Source: Plumapathes pennacea (lineage: Eukaryota > Cnidaria > Anthozoa > Antipatharia > Myriopathidae). From it: a DNA stretch of 64,000 nt. Shown here one piece after another: positions 1-26,847 of this stretch. The notes under the pieces were generated by a model. The model did not search any database. It was given only the letters and a program-made list of their open reading frames with translations, and had not been told where the DNA came from. The position numbers and the translations under genes are program-made. Every line of letters begins with the position of its first letter. Position 1 is the stretch's first letter. The stretch is taken from the NCBI GenBank assembly GCA_964036295.1, contig OZ038465.1:5876667-5940666 (forward strand), read 5' to 3'.

Positions 1-15212
<15,212 letters not shown>

Positions 15213-15320
15213 CTTGTTTATTACCAGCTTAGTGGCCGTACCTGGCTGCTTAGATCTCCCATTATACTTTGCGAGCTGAGAAAAGAAAGATGGCTGCTTT
15301 TTCGCTGACAAACTATTTAC
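15213..15320. promoter_or_regulatory. Possible bidirectional promoter between STRIP and a divergent frame
   Basis: Only 108 bp separate the STRIP start codon (minus) from the first ATG of the possible divergent gene (plus). No TATA box is evident in either direction. The claim depends on the divergent gene being real. Confidence 0.3.
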
Positions 15321-16139
15321 ATGCCGGGTCCAACAAAGATTCAGCTTGTGTTGGAATTGCATCATAAATGCATGGCATCTGAACTGAACCCAGCAAGCGA
15401 GCCAGGAAGCCCAGTGACTGCTCAACTGAAAGCTCCAAACCGGTATGTAAAAGTTTCGCGTGTATTAGTAGAGGAGCACCCATCGGAGTTGTACCGCAAA
15501 CTATGTGTTCCACACAGCATCCTGTGCTAGCAGGCGTTTTTATTTTTCCTTCAATGCTGACTGAGAAAAAGAAAGCACTCATCAGGCCGCTGGAAAAATT
15601 CAGTCTTGCATAGCCTGCGAAAATAGACAGATTTTCCGCCTGTCGCTTTGCGCCGCCAAAAAATACATGTATGTATTTTAAAGCCTGGAAGCGGTAGATT
15701 ATTACTTCTGGCTGGGAAATAAAGTGATTGTGATCAATTTCTGGGAGATTTTTAAGGGGACTGCTCTGCTGGGAAGTGGACATTCGGAAATTGCCTTCCT
15801 GGGAATGTGGAACACCTCTGTGTTTGCCAGCAACAGAAAAAAAGCCGAAAAGAACTACTTTTTGAGAAACTATCCATTGTATTTGCGCAAAGAAACGTAT
15901 TTTGAGAAATATCCTCGTTGGGTGCTCTCGTATAGTAGTCACGGTAGTAGTTGTTGGTTACAGTAGCATGATTATCTTCCACCAGTTGCCACCGGTTCAG
16001 ACCGGTTTCACCGATTTAGAGAAACCGGTCAGATTGTTGGAGCCTCCGGAAATGGTGTTTGAGCGAGAACATTTCGAGAATTTTCTGCTCGTACTTCGGC
16101 GCTTGCACGGCATTGGAACAGATTCGTGGATCCGCCCCG
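15321..16139 (+). CDS. Possible divergent unidentified gene, first two exons
   Basis: I do not recognise this protein. An ATG frame at 15321-15442 starts MPGPTKIQLVLELHHKC and ends at a GTATGT donor in phase 2. A CAG acceptor at 15963 opens a frame at 15964-16139 that continues in the matching phase and contains LPPVQTGFTDLEKPV and LEPPEMVFEREHFENFL, ending at a GTAATT donor. The second segment is charged, rich in polar residues and unlike neighbouring non-coding sequence. Joined, the two give about 99 residues with no stop. Downstream comes a (GTT)n tract and a LINE end, and no third exon was found. It could be a real conserved gene starting head to head with STRIP, or a chance frame. Confidence 0.35.
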
Positions 16140-16157
16140 GTAATTTGTTGTCTTGTA

Positions 16158-16184
16158 CGTTGTTGTTGTTGTTGTTGTTATTAT

Positions 16185-16218
<34 letters not shown>

Positions 16219-16243
16219 TTTGTTGTTGTTGTTGTTGTTGTTG
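16158..16243. repeat. (GTT)n microsatellite
   Basis: About 28 GTT units with occasional ATT, TCG and TTT interruptions. Frames through it give meaningless poly-Leu or poly-Cys. Confidence 0.95.
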
Positions 16244-16252
16244 TGTTTTTAA

Positions 16253-16750
16253 GTGAAATTCATTTGGGAACAAATGTTTAAAACCATGAATAACCAGGTT
16301 CCACAATATATTTTTCAACTATTTACTAAAACTAGTGATATACATACATATGGCCTGCGCCGATCTGGCGATAGTCTTTTTATACCAAGACCTAATACTG
16401 AAGCCTTAAAAAAATGCTTTTCATACAGAGGGGCTATACTATGGAACATTCTATCTAAAGACCAATGCAATGCTTCTGATATTGCGCAGTTTATTAACCA
16501 GTTATAGGTTATAGATTAATTAACTTTTATTTGTAGGCTATAAATATTATAGGTATTTTTAGCATACTAGCCGTAGATTTTAAATAATTAGGCGATCACT
16601 AAGTTAATTATGTAGATTTTAAGTATTTTGTAATATATTTTATATTGTTATATTATTATATTTCACGGCTCTCCGGAAGAGCATCTGTAAGTTTCTTAAT
16701 TACATATGATGATGAGACTCCGTGATGAAATAAAGAATATGATGATATGA
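16253..16750 (+). mobile_element. 3' end of a non-LTR retrotransposon (LINE)
   Basis: An 84-residue frame at 16253-16507 has the conserved C-terminal tail of many LINE ORF2 proteins: VPQYIFQLFTKTSDIHTYGL, then a FIPRPNTEALKKCFSYRGA block and ILWNILS. It is followed by an A/T-rich 3' UTR and a short tandem tail (ATGATGATATGAATATGA) ending near 16757. The 5' part, including reverse transcriptase, is missing, as expected for 5'-truncated LINE insertions. Confidence 0.8.
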
Positions 16751-16800
16751 ATATGAACAAAGTTGTTATAAGTTAAATTTGAATTATATAAAAATAAGAG

Positions 16801-17215
16801 AGGTTCCAAGTGCACAACTTTTAACTACATTAGTTTTTTCGTTCTCGCATTTTTGGGAATGTTTCACATAGACCTATGCAAAGTCAGAGCTGTCTAACTT
16901 TATTTCCAAGGAATTATTGGACCCTATTACAAAGGAAAAAAGGGAAAATGTTCTCATTTGTCCGGATTCACTTGGCAAATATCAATAATAAATGTTGCAA
17001 TTAATTCGCAAACTTTGGATGAAGTCGCGAAATTAAAGTGACCGAAATATGCCACCCCCACCCCCAAAAAATAAATAATAAATAGTAATGATAAATAATA
17101 AAACGCAATATAACCTAAGTTAGTTATAGTAATCTCAGGTCCAGATGGAACGTCAAACTCAATGCAAATGATTTATTCATATATATCATTCATGTTTTGC
17201 ACCTGCTACCGGGGG
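16801..17215. repeat. 3' flank shared by GPCR copies A and B
   Basis: This block is duplicated at 23016-23363 next to the second GPCR gene, including TTTCCAAGGAATTATTGGAC and the last 90 bp before the stop codon. The copies differ by indels: copy A lacks about 45 bp near 16886 that B retains and has other local differences near 17000-17100. The duplication unit therefore extended at least 350 bp beyond the coding region. Confidence 0.85.
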
Positions 17216-18226
17216 CTAAGCCAATCTGAACAACAATTGCCGTAAACCTTTTTTATAGCGCTCGTAAAGCAAAAAATACAAGCAAGGATTTATCGAGGCA
17301 TTGGAAAACAAGATCAATGTAACAACGTAAAATATCTGTGCTCCATCGACACCACAAGGAACTTTCCGACCCCAAACAAAATAAAACAGAATGGCGCAGA
17401 CATTAATGGGAGTGATGCACACTATAAAAACGATCATGATAATCACAATCTTTTTCGCAACCTTGGCGTCTTCTTGTCGTCTGAGTTTCGAAGCTCCTCT
17501 CTCAGGGCGAGTGTTTGTCTTTCTCAGAGTAAATAAAATAATAGAGTACAGCGTGACGATTATTACCAGAGGAGGTACAATAAGGAAGGCCAACAGGAAT
17601 ATGTAGTAGGCATTCTGTGCGCGTATTTGGTTAAGCGCAGGTTCCCAGCTAAAAACACAATAGGTGACTTTGCCTGCTGAGTTAAGTCTAGCCGTGTAGA
17701 GGTACGGAGAATGGATCGCAAAAGCGGTCGCCCAAATCACGGGTAGTATAATCTTACATGACTTTAAAGGTATAAAGGGCCGGCGGAAAGGAAACACGAT
17801 TGCGCTGAATCTGTCCACAGCTATTGTCATAAGACTCAGGATAGAAACAGCCGTGGACATATCTTGGAGTAGATAGACAAGTTTGCATAACAAATTCCCA
17901 AAGGCTCCTTCGATGTACCACCGTTGATTCTCTGACAGAGTTTCGGCGATAGCTCTCGGAATTGCAAACAACGATATCAGCAAGTCGGAGGCGGCCATGT
18001 TTGCTATTAGGATGTTAGTCGTGGTCCACATCTCTCTTTTCTTTGAAACGATCGTGAGAATGAGTGAGTTTCCCACCAAGGAGACCAGCATGAGTAGGAC
18101 GTAAGCAGTGGTTTTGGCCGCTTTTTCCAAGAGTGCTCTTTCCATGGCTTGTCCAGTACCTGTACAGCCGTTACCTGCAATGTTGTTTGATTGAGACAGA
18201 TTCATGGAAGTATTTGATAATGGCAT
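17216..18226 (-). CDS. Class A peptide-receptor-like GPCR, copy A, intronless
   Basis: A 336-residue single-exon rhodopsin-family receptor. Visible features: N-terminal N-glycosylation sites (NTS, NLS); TM1 with GNSL; TM2 NMAASDLL; the extracellular Cys before TM3 (GNLLCKLVYLL) and its ECL2 partner (VTYCVFSW); VDRFSAIVFP after TM3 in place of DRY; TM5 with a Pro; a basic third loop (KLRRQEDAKVAKKI); TM6 CITPINVC; TM7 NASINPCLYFLLY. The tail is very short and has no palmitoylation cysteine. Receptors of this shape are usually named after tachykinin, NPFF/QRFP or RYamide receptors. The ligand is unknown and these names are only best-hit analogies. Part of a cluster with 22490-23014, 23364-24353, 24974-25099 and 28929-30005. 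Confidence 0.9.
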   Translation of the reverse strand: MPLSNTSMNLSQSNNIAGNGCTGTGQAMERALLEKAAKTTAYVLLMLVSLVGNSLILTIVSKKREMWTTTNILIANMAASDLLISLFAIPRAIAETLSENQRWYIEGAFGNLLCKLVYLLQDMSTAVSILSLMTIAVDRFSAIVFPFRRPFIPLKSCKIILPVIWATAFAIHSPYLYTARLNSAGKVTYCVFSWEPALNQIRAQNAYYIFLLAFLIVPPLVIIVTLYSIILFTLRKTNTRPERGASKLRRQEDAKVAKKIVIIMIVFIVCITPINVCAILFYFVWGRKVPCGVDGAQIFYVVTLILFSNASINPCLYFLLYERYKKGLRQLLFRLA

Positions 18227-18488
18227 TTTTCCTGATCTTTCTGAGGGCCGTGTGCTTCTTTGTTATCTGCAACAAAACCAAAACCAGCAATCAATTTCAA
18301 CTCACGGATTATATATGCCGGTTTCTATAAAGCTTTTTATCACAACACACTAGTTTCTCGTTCTCTGATTGGTCGATTTACCGTGGTAAATAAGAATCCA
18401 GACAACGATGCTGACGCCAGCATGTCACGCTTTGGAGCGAAATACAACGAAATTTTGCTGTACATTTCTAAATATTGTGGTAAAAAAC

Positions 18489-19150
18489 AAATTTCCACTG
18501 GGTTGCCGTGGTGTGGACTCTTATTTACCACGATTTACGTCATCACATGGTCAAAATTTGTTGTGGACTCACTCGGCGAAGCGCCTCGTGGGTCTACAAC
18601 ATTTTGACCATGTGATGACGTAAATTGTGGTAAATAAGGGTGCGTTTCTTTGGGAGAATCCGAGATCGGATTTTAATCCAGATCACACGGATTTTCCGCG
18701 ACGAAAGAAACAAAAAGTCCGAAAAAGGATTATTTGCGTCGGTCTCGGCCTCAAAATATAATTGATGAATGTGTGTTAGTTTTCTGGTTATATCTACAAA
18801 CGTGAACCTCGAAACGATAACACTTCTCATTACCTTCGTCGCCAAAATCTCTGCCGTTTGCCATCGTCATAGCAAAAATATGGCGATTCTAAACCCTGGA
18901 GACCGCTGGCTATGTGTACTTTTTTCGATGCCTTCTCAAAGAAACGCTCCAGATCATGAATCCCAAGTATCCGGATTTAGATAGTATCCGACGAATCTGT
19001 TCTGACTATGGATTCAATGGATTCAAAATGCCTTTTTCGGATTTTAGCAAAGAAACGCAAAATCTGGTTTTGGATTCAAAAATCCGCTTTTGGATTTTCC
19101 CAAAGGAACGCACCCTAAAAGTCCACACCACGGCAAACCAGCGGAAATTT
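18489..19150. repeat. Long foldback element with a transposon inserted in its right arm
   Basis: The left arm (18489-18557) is an inverted match to the right arm, which is split into 18601-18637 and 19113-19150. The arms contain TTTACGTCATCACATGGTC and GTGGTGTGGACTC. The loop (18558-18600) holds CTCGGCGAAGCGCCTCG, a palindromic core seen in other foldbacks here. The split is caused by the 478-bp element described separately. Confidence 0.85.
18638..19115. mobile_element. 478-bp non-autonomous DNA transposon, TAA target duplication
   Basis: The ends GGGTGCGTTTCTTTGGGA and TCCCAAAGGAACGCACCC are inverted copies with one mismatch. TAA lies immediately outside both ends. Because the element interrupts a palindrome whose intact arm is known, the empty site can be read: the left arm has one TAA where the right arm now has two. 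A 3-bp TWA duplication fits PIF/Harbinger-type transposition. No transposase is encoded. Confidence 0.85.
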
Positions 19151-19293
19151 ATTAAACAGACTGGCGACTGAAAGTAAAACCGTCTTTATGTCTGCAGCAC
19201 AAAAAAATATATATATATAACCTGTTCGCCGCCGTGGGAGTAATAATGTACGGAGCCGGAATTGGATCCAAAAGTAATTGATTTTATACATCC

Positions 19294-19473
19294 GGGCCTG
19301 GTTTTTCAAAGCACGGTTGCCCAAACACTGTCATTTTGAGCCTGAAGTTGTCTTATGATGAAAACCTTTCGCAAACAAAAGAACTTCTTCGCTATGTTTT
19401 GAGCTAGAACAACTGAATTGAGTTAACTGTGCGGTTTGCTTGACCGAGCTTTGAACAACCCAACCGGGCCCAC
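19294..19473. mobile_element. MITE with GGGCCTGGTTTTTCAAAGC ends
   Basis: The left end GGGCCTGGTTTTTCAAAGC and right end GAGCTTTGAACAACC...CGGGCCC form imperfect inverted repeats. Same terminal style as the 1032-1478 pair, so probably the same superfamily. Confidence 0.6.
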
Positions 19474-19484
19474 AGATAGGAAAA

Positions 19485-19727
19485 GCCTTGTTTACACGAG
19501 ACACATACTTTACCTCGGTAAGCAATTACTTTAATGCAGGAAACTCACCACGCGTGTACACAATCTACAAAACCTTGGTAAATGTAGTTCAGAATTGAAC
19601 AATCCGGGAAAATTTACCGTAGTAAATGTCGATTAACCATCTTGCAGGGCATGGTAAATGCAAATTTACCGCGGCATTTACCGTGGTTTTTACTGCGGTA
19701 AATGAATATCTCTCGTGTAAACAAGGC
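19485..19727. mobile_element. 243-bp MITE with GCCTTGTTTACACGAGA ends
   Basis: The perfect 17-bp inverted ends GCCTTGTTTACACGAGA and TCTCGTGTAAACAAGGC enclose an interior rich in GGTAAATTTACC-like palindromes. It abuts the preceding MITE. No coding capacity. Confidence 0.85.
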
Positions 19728-22489
<2,762 letters not shown>

Positions 22490-23014
22490 TTAGCGACTTA
22501 ACTTCCCTAATTCAGAACCACCTGCTTCTGTAAACAGCAGGCGTAAACCTTTTCGATAGCGTTCATAAAGCAAAAAATACAAGCAAGGATTTATCGAGGC
22601 ATTGGAAAACAAGACGCACTTAGCAACGTAAAATAATTCCTCTACCGCGATGCCACAAGGAACTTTCCGACCCCAAACAAAATATAACAGAATGACGCAG
22701 ACATTAATGGGAATGATGCACACTATAAAAACGACCATGATAATCACAATCTTTTTCGCAACCTTGGCGTTTTCTTGTCGTCTGAGTTTCGAAGCTCCTC
22801 TATCAGGGCGAGAGTTTGTCTTTCTCAGAGTAAATAAAATAATAGATTACAGCGTGACGATTATTACCAGAGGAGGTACAATAAGGAAGGCCAACAGGAA
22901 TATGTAGTAGGCATTCTGTGCGCGTATTTGGTTAAGAGCAGGTTCCCAGCTAAAGACACAATAGGTGACTTTGCCTGTTGAGTTAAGTCTGGCCGTGTGG
23001 AGGTACGGAGAATG
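22490..23014 (-). pseudogene. GPCR pseudogene, copy C: 5' half deleted and a nonsense codon
   Basis: This matches the C-terminal half of the neighbouring receptors from the end of TM4 onward, including the ECL2 cysteine, the basic third loop, CIIPINVC (TM6) and NASINPCLYFLLY (TM7). At 22847-22849 the TM5 codon TAC of the intact copies is TAA. At 23014-23016 similarity to the coding region stops in mid-gene and the sequence passes straight into the 3' flank of copy B. It therefore lacks the N terminus and TM1-TM4. Its C terminus (RYRKGLRLLFTEAGGSELGK) is closer to copy D than to A or B. Confidence 0.9.
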
Positions 23015-23015
23015 A

Positions 23016-23363
23016 GCATTTTTGGGAATGTTTCACATAGACCTATGCAAATCCACATTTTGAGGCTGCAACAAAATGAAAGAAAAATTAATCACAAGTC
23101 AGAGCTGTTTAACTTTATTTCCAAGGAATTATTGGACCCTATTACGAAGGAAAAGGGAAAATGTTGTCATTTGTCCGGATTTACTTGTGACCGAAATATG
23201 CCTTCCCACCCAAAAAATAGTAATAATAAATAATGAATAATGAAACGCAAACATTTCATAAATTAAGTTAGTTATAGTAATCTCAGGTCCAGATGGAACG
23301 TCAAACTCAATGCAAATGATTTATTCATATATATCATTCATATTTTGCACCTGCTACCGGGGG
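23016..23363. repeat. 3' flank of GPCR copy B, duplicated from or to copy A
   Basis: This corresponds to 16840-17215 downstream of copy A, with small indels and an extra block of about 45 bp. Its left end is the recombination junction with pseudogene C. Confidence 0.85.
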
Positions 23364-24353
23364 CTAAGCCAATCTGAACAACAATTGCCGTAAACCTTTT
23401 TTATAGCGCTCGTAAAGCAAAAAATACAAGCAAGGATTTATCGAGGCATTGGAAAACAAGATCAATGTAACAACGTAAAATATCTGTGCTCCATCGACAC
23501 CACAAGGAACTTTCCGACCCCAAACAAAATAAAACAGAATGGCGCAGACATTAATGGGAGTGATGCACACTATAAAAACGATCATGATAATCACAATCTT
23601 TTTCGCAACCTTGGCGTCTTCTTGTCGTCTGAGTTTCGAAGCTCCTCTCTCAGGGCGAGTGTTTGTCTTTCTCAGAGTAAATAAAATAATAGAGTACAGC
23701 GTGACGATTATTACCAGAGGAGGTACAATAAGGAAGGCCAACAGGAATATGTAGTAGGCATTCTGTGCGCGTATTTGGTTAAGAGCAGGTTCCCAGCTAA
23801 AGACGCAATAGGTGACTTTGCCTGTTGAGTTAAGTCTAGCCGTGTAGAGGTACGGAGAATGGATCGCAAAAGCGGTCGCCCAAATCACGGGTAGTATAAT
23901 CTTACATGACTTTAAAGGTATAAAGGGCCGGCGCAAAGGAAACACGATTGCGCTGAATCTGTCCACAGCTATTGTCATAAGACTCAGGATAGAAACAGCC
24001 GTGGACATATCTTGGAGTAGATAGACAAGTTTGCACACCAAATTCCCAAAGGCTCCTTCGATATACCACCGTTGATTCTCTGAATGAATTTTGGCGATAG
24101 CCCTCGGAGTTGCAAACAACAATATCAGCAAATCTGAGGCGGCCATGTTTGCTATTAGGATGTTAGTCGTGGTCCACATCTCTCTTTTCTTTGAAACAAT
24201 CATGAGAATGAGTGAGTTTCTCACCAAGGAGACCAGCATGAGTAGGACGTAAGCAGTGGTTTTGGCCGCTTTTTCCAGAGATGTCTTTTTCATTGTCGTT
24301 ACTACAATTATTGTAACCAGTGGACCGGTTCCAGGATGTGTTTGAAAATTCAT
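23364..24353 (-). CDS. Class A peptide-receptor-like GPCR, copy B, intronless
   Basis: A 329-residue receptor nearly identical to copy A from TM1 to the C terminus, with the same VDRFSAIV, CITPINVC and NPCLY motifs. The N terminus differs completely (MNFQTHPGTGPLVTIIVV) and has no N-glycosylation sequon, unlike copies A and D. Coding differences cluster in TM1-TM2 (VRNSLILMIV in place of VGNSLILTIV; ATPRAIAKIHSENQ in place of AIPRAIAETLSENQ). Loss of the almost invariant TM1 Gly before Asn and of the sequons hints at relaxed constraint, though the frame is intact. Probably expressed at the surface if functional; ligand unknown. Confidence 0.85.
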   Translation of the reverse strand: MNFQTHPGTGPLVTIIVVTTMKKTSLEKAAKTTAYVLLMLVSLVRNSLILMIVSKKREMWTTTNILIANMAASDLLILLFATPRAIAKIHSENQRWYIEGAFGNLVCKLVYLLQDMSTAVSILSLMTIAVDRFSAIVFPLRRPFIPLKSCKIILPVIWATAFAIHSPYLYTARLNSTGKVTYCVFSWEPALNQIRAQNAYYIFLLAFLIVPPLVIIVTLYSIILFTLRKTNTRPERGASKLRRQEDAKVAKKIVIIMIVFIVCITPINVCAILFYFVWGRKVPCGVDGAQIFYVVTLILFSNASINPCLYFLLYERYKKGLRQLLFRLA

Positions 24354-24973
24354 TTTGCTTATCGTTCCCTTTTTGACGGTGTGCCTGTTCTCGATGTCAA
24401 AACTAAATGAAAAAGAACACCCTCAAGTAGTCTATTTGCAAGTATAATATGCATCTGATGCTTGAAGAAAAAAGTAGTCCAGCCACGATTAATTCACATT
24501 TGCTGTACAGAATATATAATCAATGAACACTTGCTAGTCATGAGAAATTCCTCGTACTACTGTGTATGTGCAATGGATTTCCATCATATTTCCGTGGTAA
24601 CTATAATAATAGTAGAAGATGTAATTATTCTTCTCATACGGCGGAGAAAGTGACGTTCGAGGGAATTATAGCGATATTTCCTGGGGAAGGGGAGGGGTGG
24701 GGTGGGATGCATGGCAAGAACACGGTTCCTTTTTTAAGCCTGCGGTGTAAAAAATAGTATGAAAATAATCTTTTTTTGATTTTGAAGGTTGGGTTAAGAC
24801 TATTGAGTAAGGGGGCGTTTTTGTATTATACTTACAAGTTCCTCCCGGTTTTCAAGTTGTGGCTCTGTGCCTGTTTACATGATGCCTGTACAAAATACTC
24901 TACTGATACAAGTCATACAGGTGCGAGTTCACTTCGGTCTCGCACCGGTACAAAATTTGTTCCAGTATGTTGG
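24354..24973. other. Intergenic: no gene recognised
   Basis: 620 bp upstream of GPCR copy B on its strand, so any promoter of that gene lies here. A G-rich stretch (GGGGAAGGGGAGGGGTGGGG, about 24682) stands out. No coding sequence could be supported. Confidence 0.45.
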
Positions 24974-25099
24974 AAAGTTCCTTGTGGTGTAGATGGAGAG
25001 TTCTCTTTTTACATTGCTATAATAATATTGTTTTCCAATGCCTCGTTAAATCCCTGTTTGTATTTTTTGTTTTACGAACGCTATTGGAAAGCTGTTTAA
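24974..25099 (+). pseudogene. GPCR fragment, copy E: ECL3 and TM7 only
   Basis: A short plus-strand frame reads WKVPCGVDGEFSFYIAI, then ILFSNASLNPCLYFLFYERYW, then KAV and a stop. It matches the ECL3-TM7-helix 8 part of copies A, B and D. Nothing upstream matches TM1-TM6, so this is a relic of another duplicate in the orientation of copy D. Confidence 0.85.
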
Positions 25100-25144
25100 G
25101 TGTAAGTGGTCCTGCATTAGTGGATCAGGATATCGCGTTTAGAC

Positions 25145-25262
25145 GTAGGCCAGGTTCAGACGTCGCTCTTCACGTGCGCTGAACCTAATGCAAATTTACT
25201 GAAACACTAATGGCTAGTTTTGCTCATTGCATTAGGCTCGGCGCATGTGAGAAGCGACGTAC
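25145..25262. repeat. Foldback element, about 118 bp
   Basis: The left arm, with ACGTCGCTCTTCACGTGCGC and CCTAATGCAA, faces an imperfect inverted right arm, with TTGCATTAGG and GCGCATGTGAGAAGCGACGT. No coding capacity. Confidence 0.7.
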
Positions 25263-25300
25263 CCTAGGAACGGGGCCATACCAATCACAGCATTTTTTAA

Positions 25301-25678
25301 ATCTTTCACTCCCAAGAGTGATCAACTTCAATTTTCTCTTTCAGTCTCTTACCAAATATATATCATACAGTATGGAGAATTTGCTGCTTGATAGTTTGCT
25401 CCTGAGTGATCAACTTCAATTTTCTCTTTCAGTCTCTTACCAAATATATATCATACAGTATGGAGAATTTGCTACTTGATAGTTTGCTCCTGAGAGATCA
25501 ACTTCAATTTTCTTCTTCAGTTTCTCACCAGAAATATATTTTACAGTATAGAGAACTTGGCTTTTGATAGCTTGCTCAGATGGTAGTTGATTAAACTATC
25601 AATTCTCACTTCATCGCTAATTTCTTTTCCTCTTGAATGGTTGGGAGAATCTGCATTCTGAACTTGGGAGTGAAAGGG
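25301..25678. mobile_element. TTAA-flanked MITE with an internal 88-bp tandem repeat
   Basis: Same family as 10593-10795: the ends ATCTTTCACTCCCAAG and CTTGGGAGTGAAAGGG are flanked by TTAA at 25297-25300 and 25679-25682. Unlike that copy, an 88-bp internal block starting ATCAACTTCAATTTTC is present three times (starts 25321, 25409, 25497), the last one diverged, which lengthens the element to 378 bp. Confidence 0.85.
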
Positions 25679-25682
25679 TTAA

Positions 25683-26847
25683 ACCGTAAACAGCAAAGAA
25701 GTCACAGGACAAGTCTGCTGTATTTAATAGTAATAATTTATGTTGTTTTTAAGCTCGCGTTCACCACGAAGTGGTGAAAAGCGCAGCTTCATGTGAACAG
25801 TCCAACTCAAATGTGTCCCGTGTCCCGGTGCTGTCAACAATGGATTCCAAATGTGAAAGTCGTTCTGTTCCAAATTTGGGCACCAACAAATAGGCATGAA
25901 GAAATGAAGAGATAGAAATACGTTTTCTGGAGTTATTTTGATTGAATGTTATCATTGTATTCCTGAATTGCCAGTATATATGTTGCATTTCAGAACCATT
26001 ATCACAGAGGTTTTGGTAAATTCTTGGTTTTTGACAAGCGTAAGTCAAAAGCCGTGACAGCCCGGAGCGACTTCAGCTTGTCGAAATATTTCTATCGGTT
26101 GATTATATTTGCTTTGCTTCACTTAATTTTCGCCAGCAATGAAAAATACTGTACACAACTAGAAGAAGAAGAATTCGAAAATGGATTTGACAAAAACCGC
26201 AAGTACATGTCAATAAGGGTATCAGATTTCACTTAAATTTATTCAACTTGAAACTCAGCCAAAAGAAGAAAGGCGTGTTTTCTTTACGCACGTATTTAGT
26301 TTGGATGCAGCCTAGGCTAGAGTATCATGGCCTCTGACGAATATGTAGATGTCAAAGATATAAGCTGTGCATGATATCAGTAATGAAGTCACGGATAGAC
26401 TTTTTTCTTTGCGACTCGGACGGTCTCGTTCCGGTTCAAAGATTCGGCAGTGAAGAATTTTAAATTTTCCCATTTCGAGCGCCACACTAAGTATTATAAG
26501 TTTCACCCTCTGCCGCTTTGTGTGAGAGTTTTTAAAACTGAGACTAAATCGAATACGCGGTTAATGCAGTGAAAGTGGAGGCTCGCGGAAACGGATGCGA
26601 ACTTCCACATACCTAAACTTGAGCAAATTTTACCATGTGGCCTTGAACCAGTTCTATTAAACACCTACTCTCGCAAAATCACTTTTTACAAATTTGCGAC
26701 CTTACAGCTGCCTTGCTACTCATTAACACCAGAAAGCATTCCTTACATATATTTTAGAATTTGCTTCTTTTAGCAAACGTGACTTGTGTGTTAAGTCATG
26801 CATGACACTTTGCAGACTGCAGTATACGTCAATCTTAAACTGCCTAA
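25683..26847. other. Intergenic: repeat-derived sequence, no gene
   Basis: This contains a short palindrome TTCACCACGAAGTGGTGAA (about 25759) and a block near 26620-26725 that match, in inverted order, parts of 42920-43030. It therefore seems to derive from the same foldback family. No protein-coding frame could be supported. Confidence 0.5.

Noticed and set aside
17391..17606. 71-residue plus-strand frame across the GPCR copies (also at 22650, 23539, 29540)
   Set aside because: It is the antisense of the TM5-TM6 coding region. Its recurrence simply follows the receptor copies and it has no features of its own.
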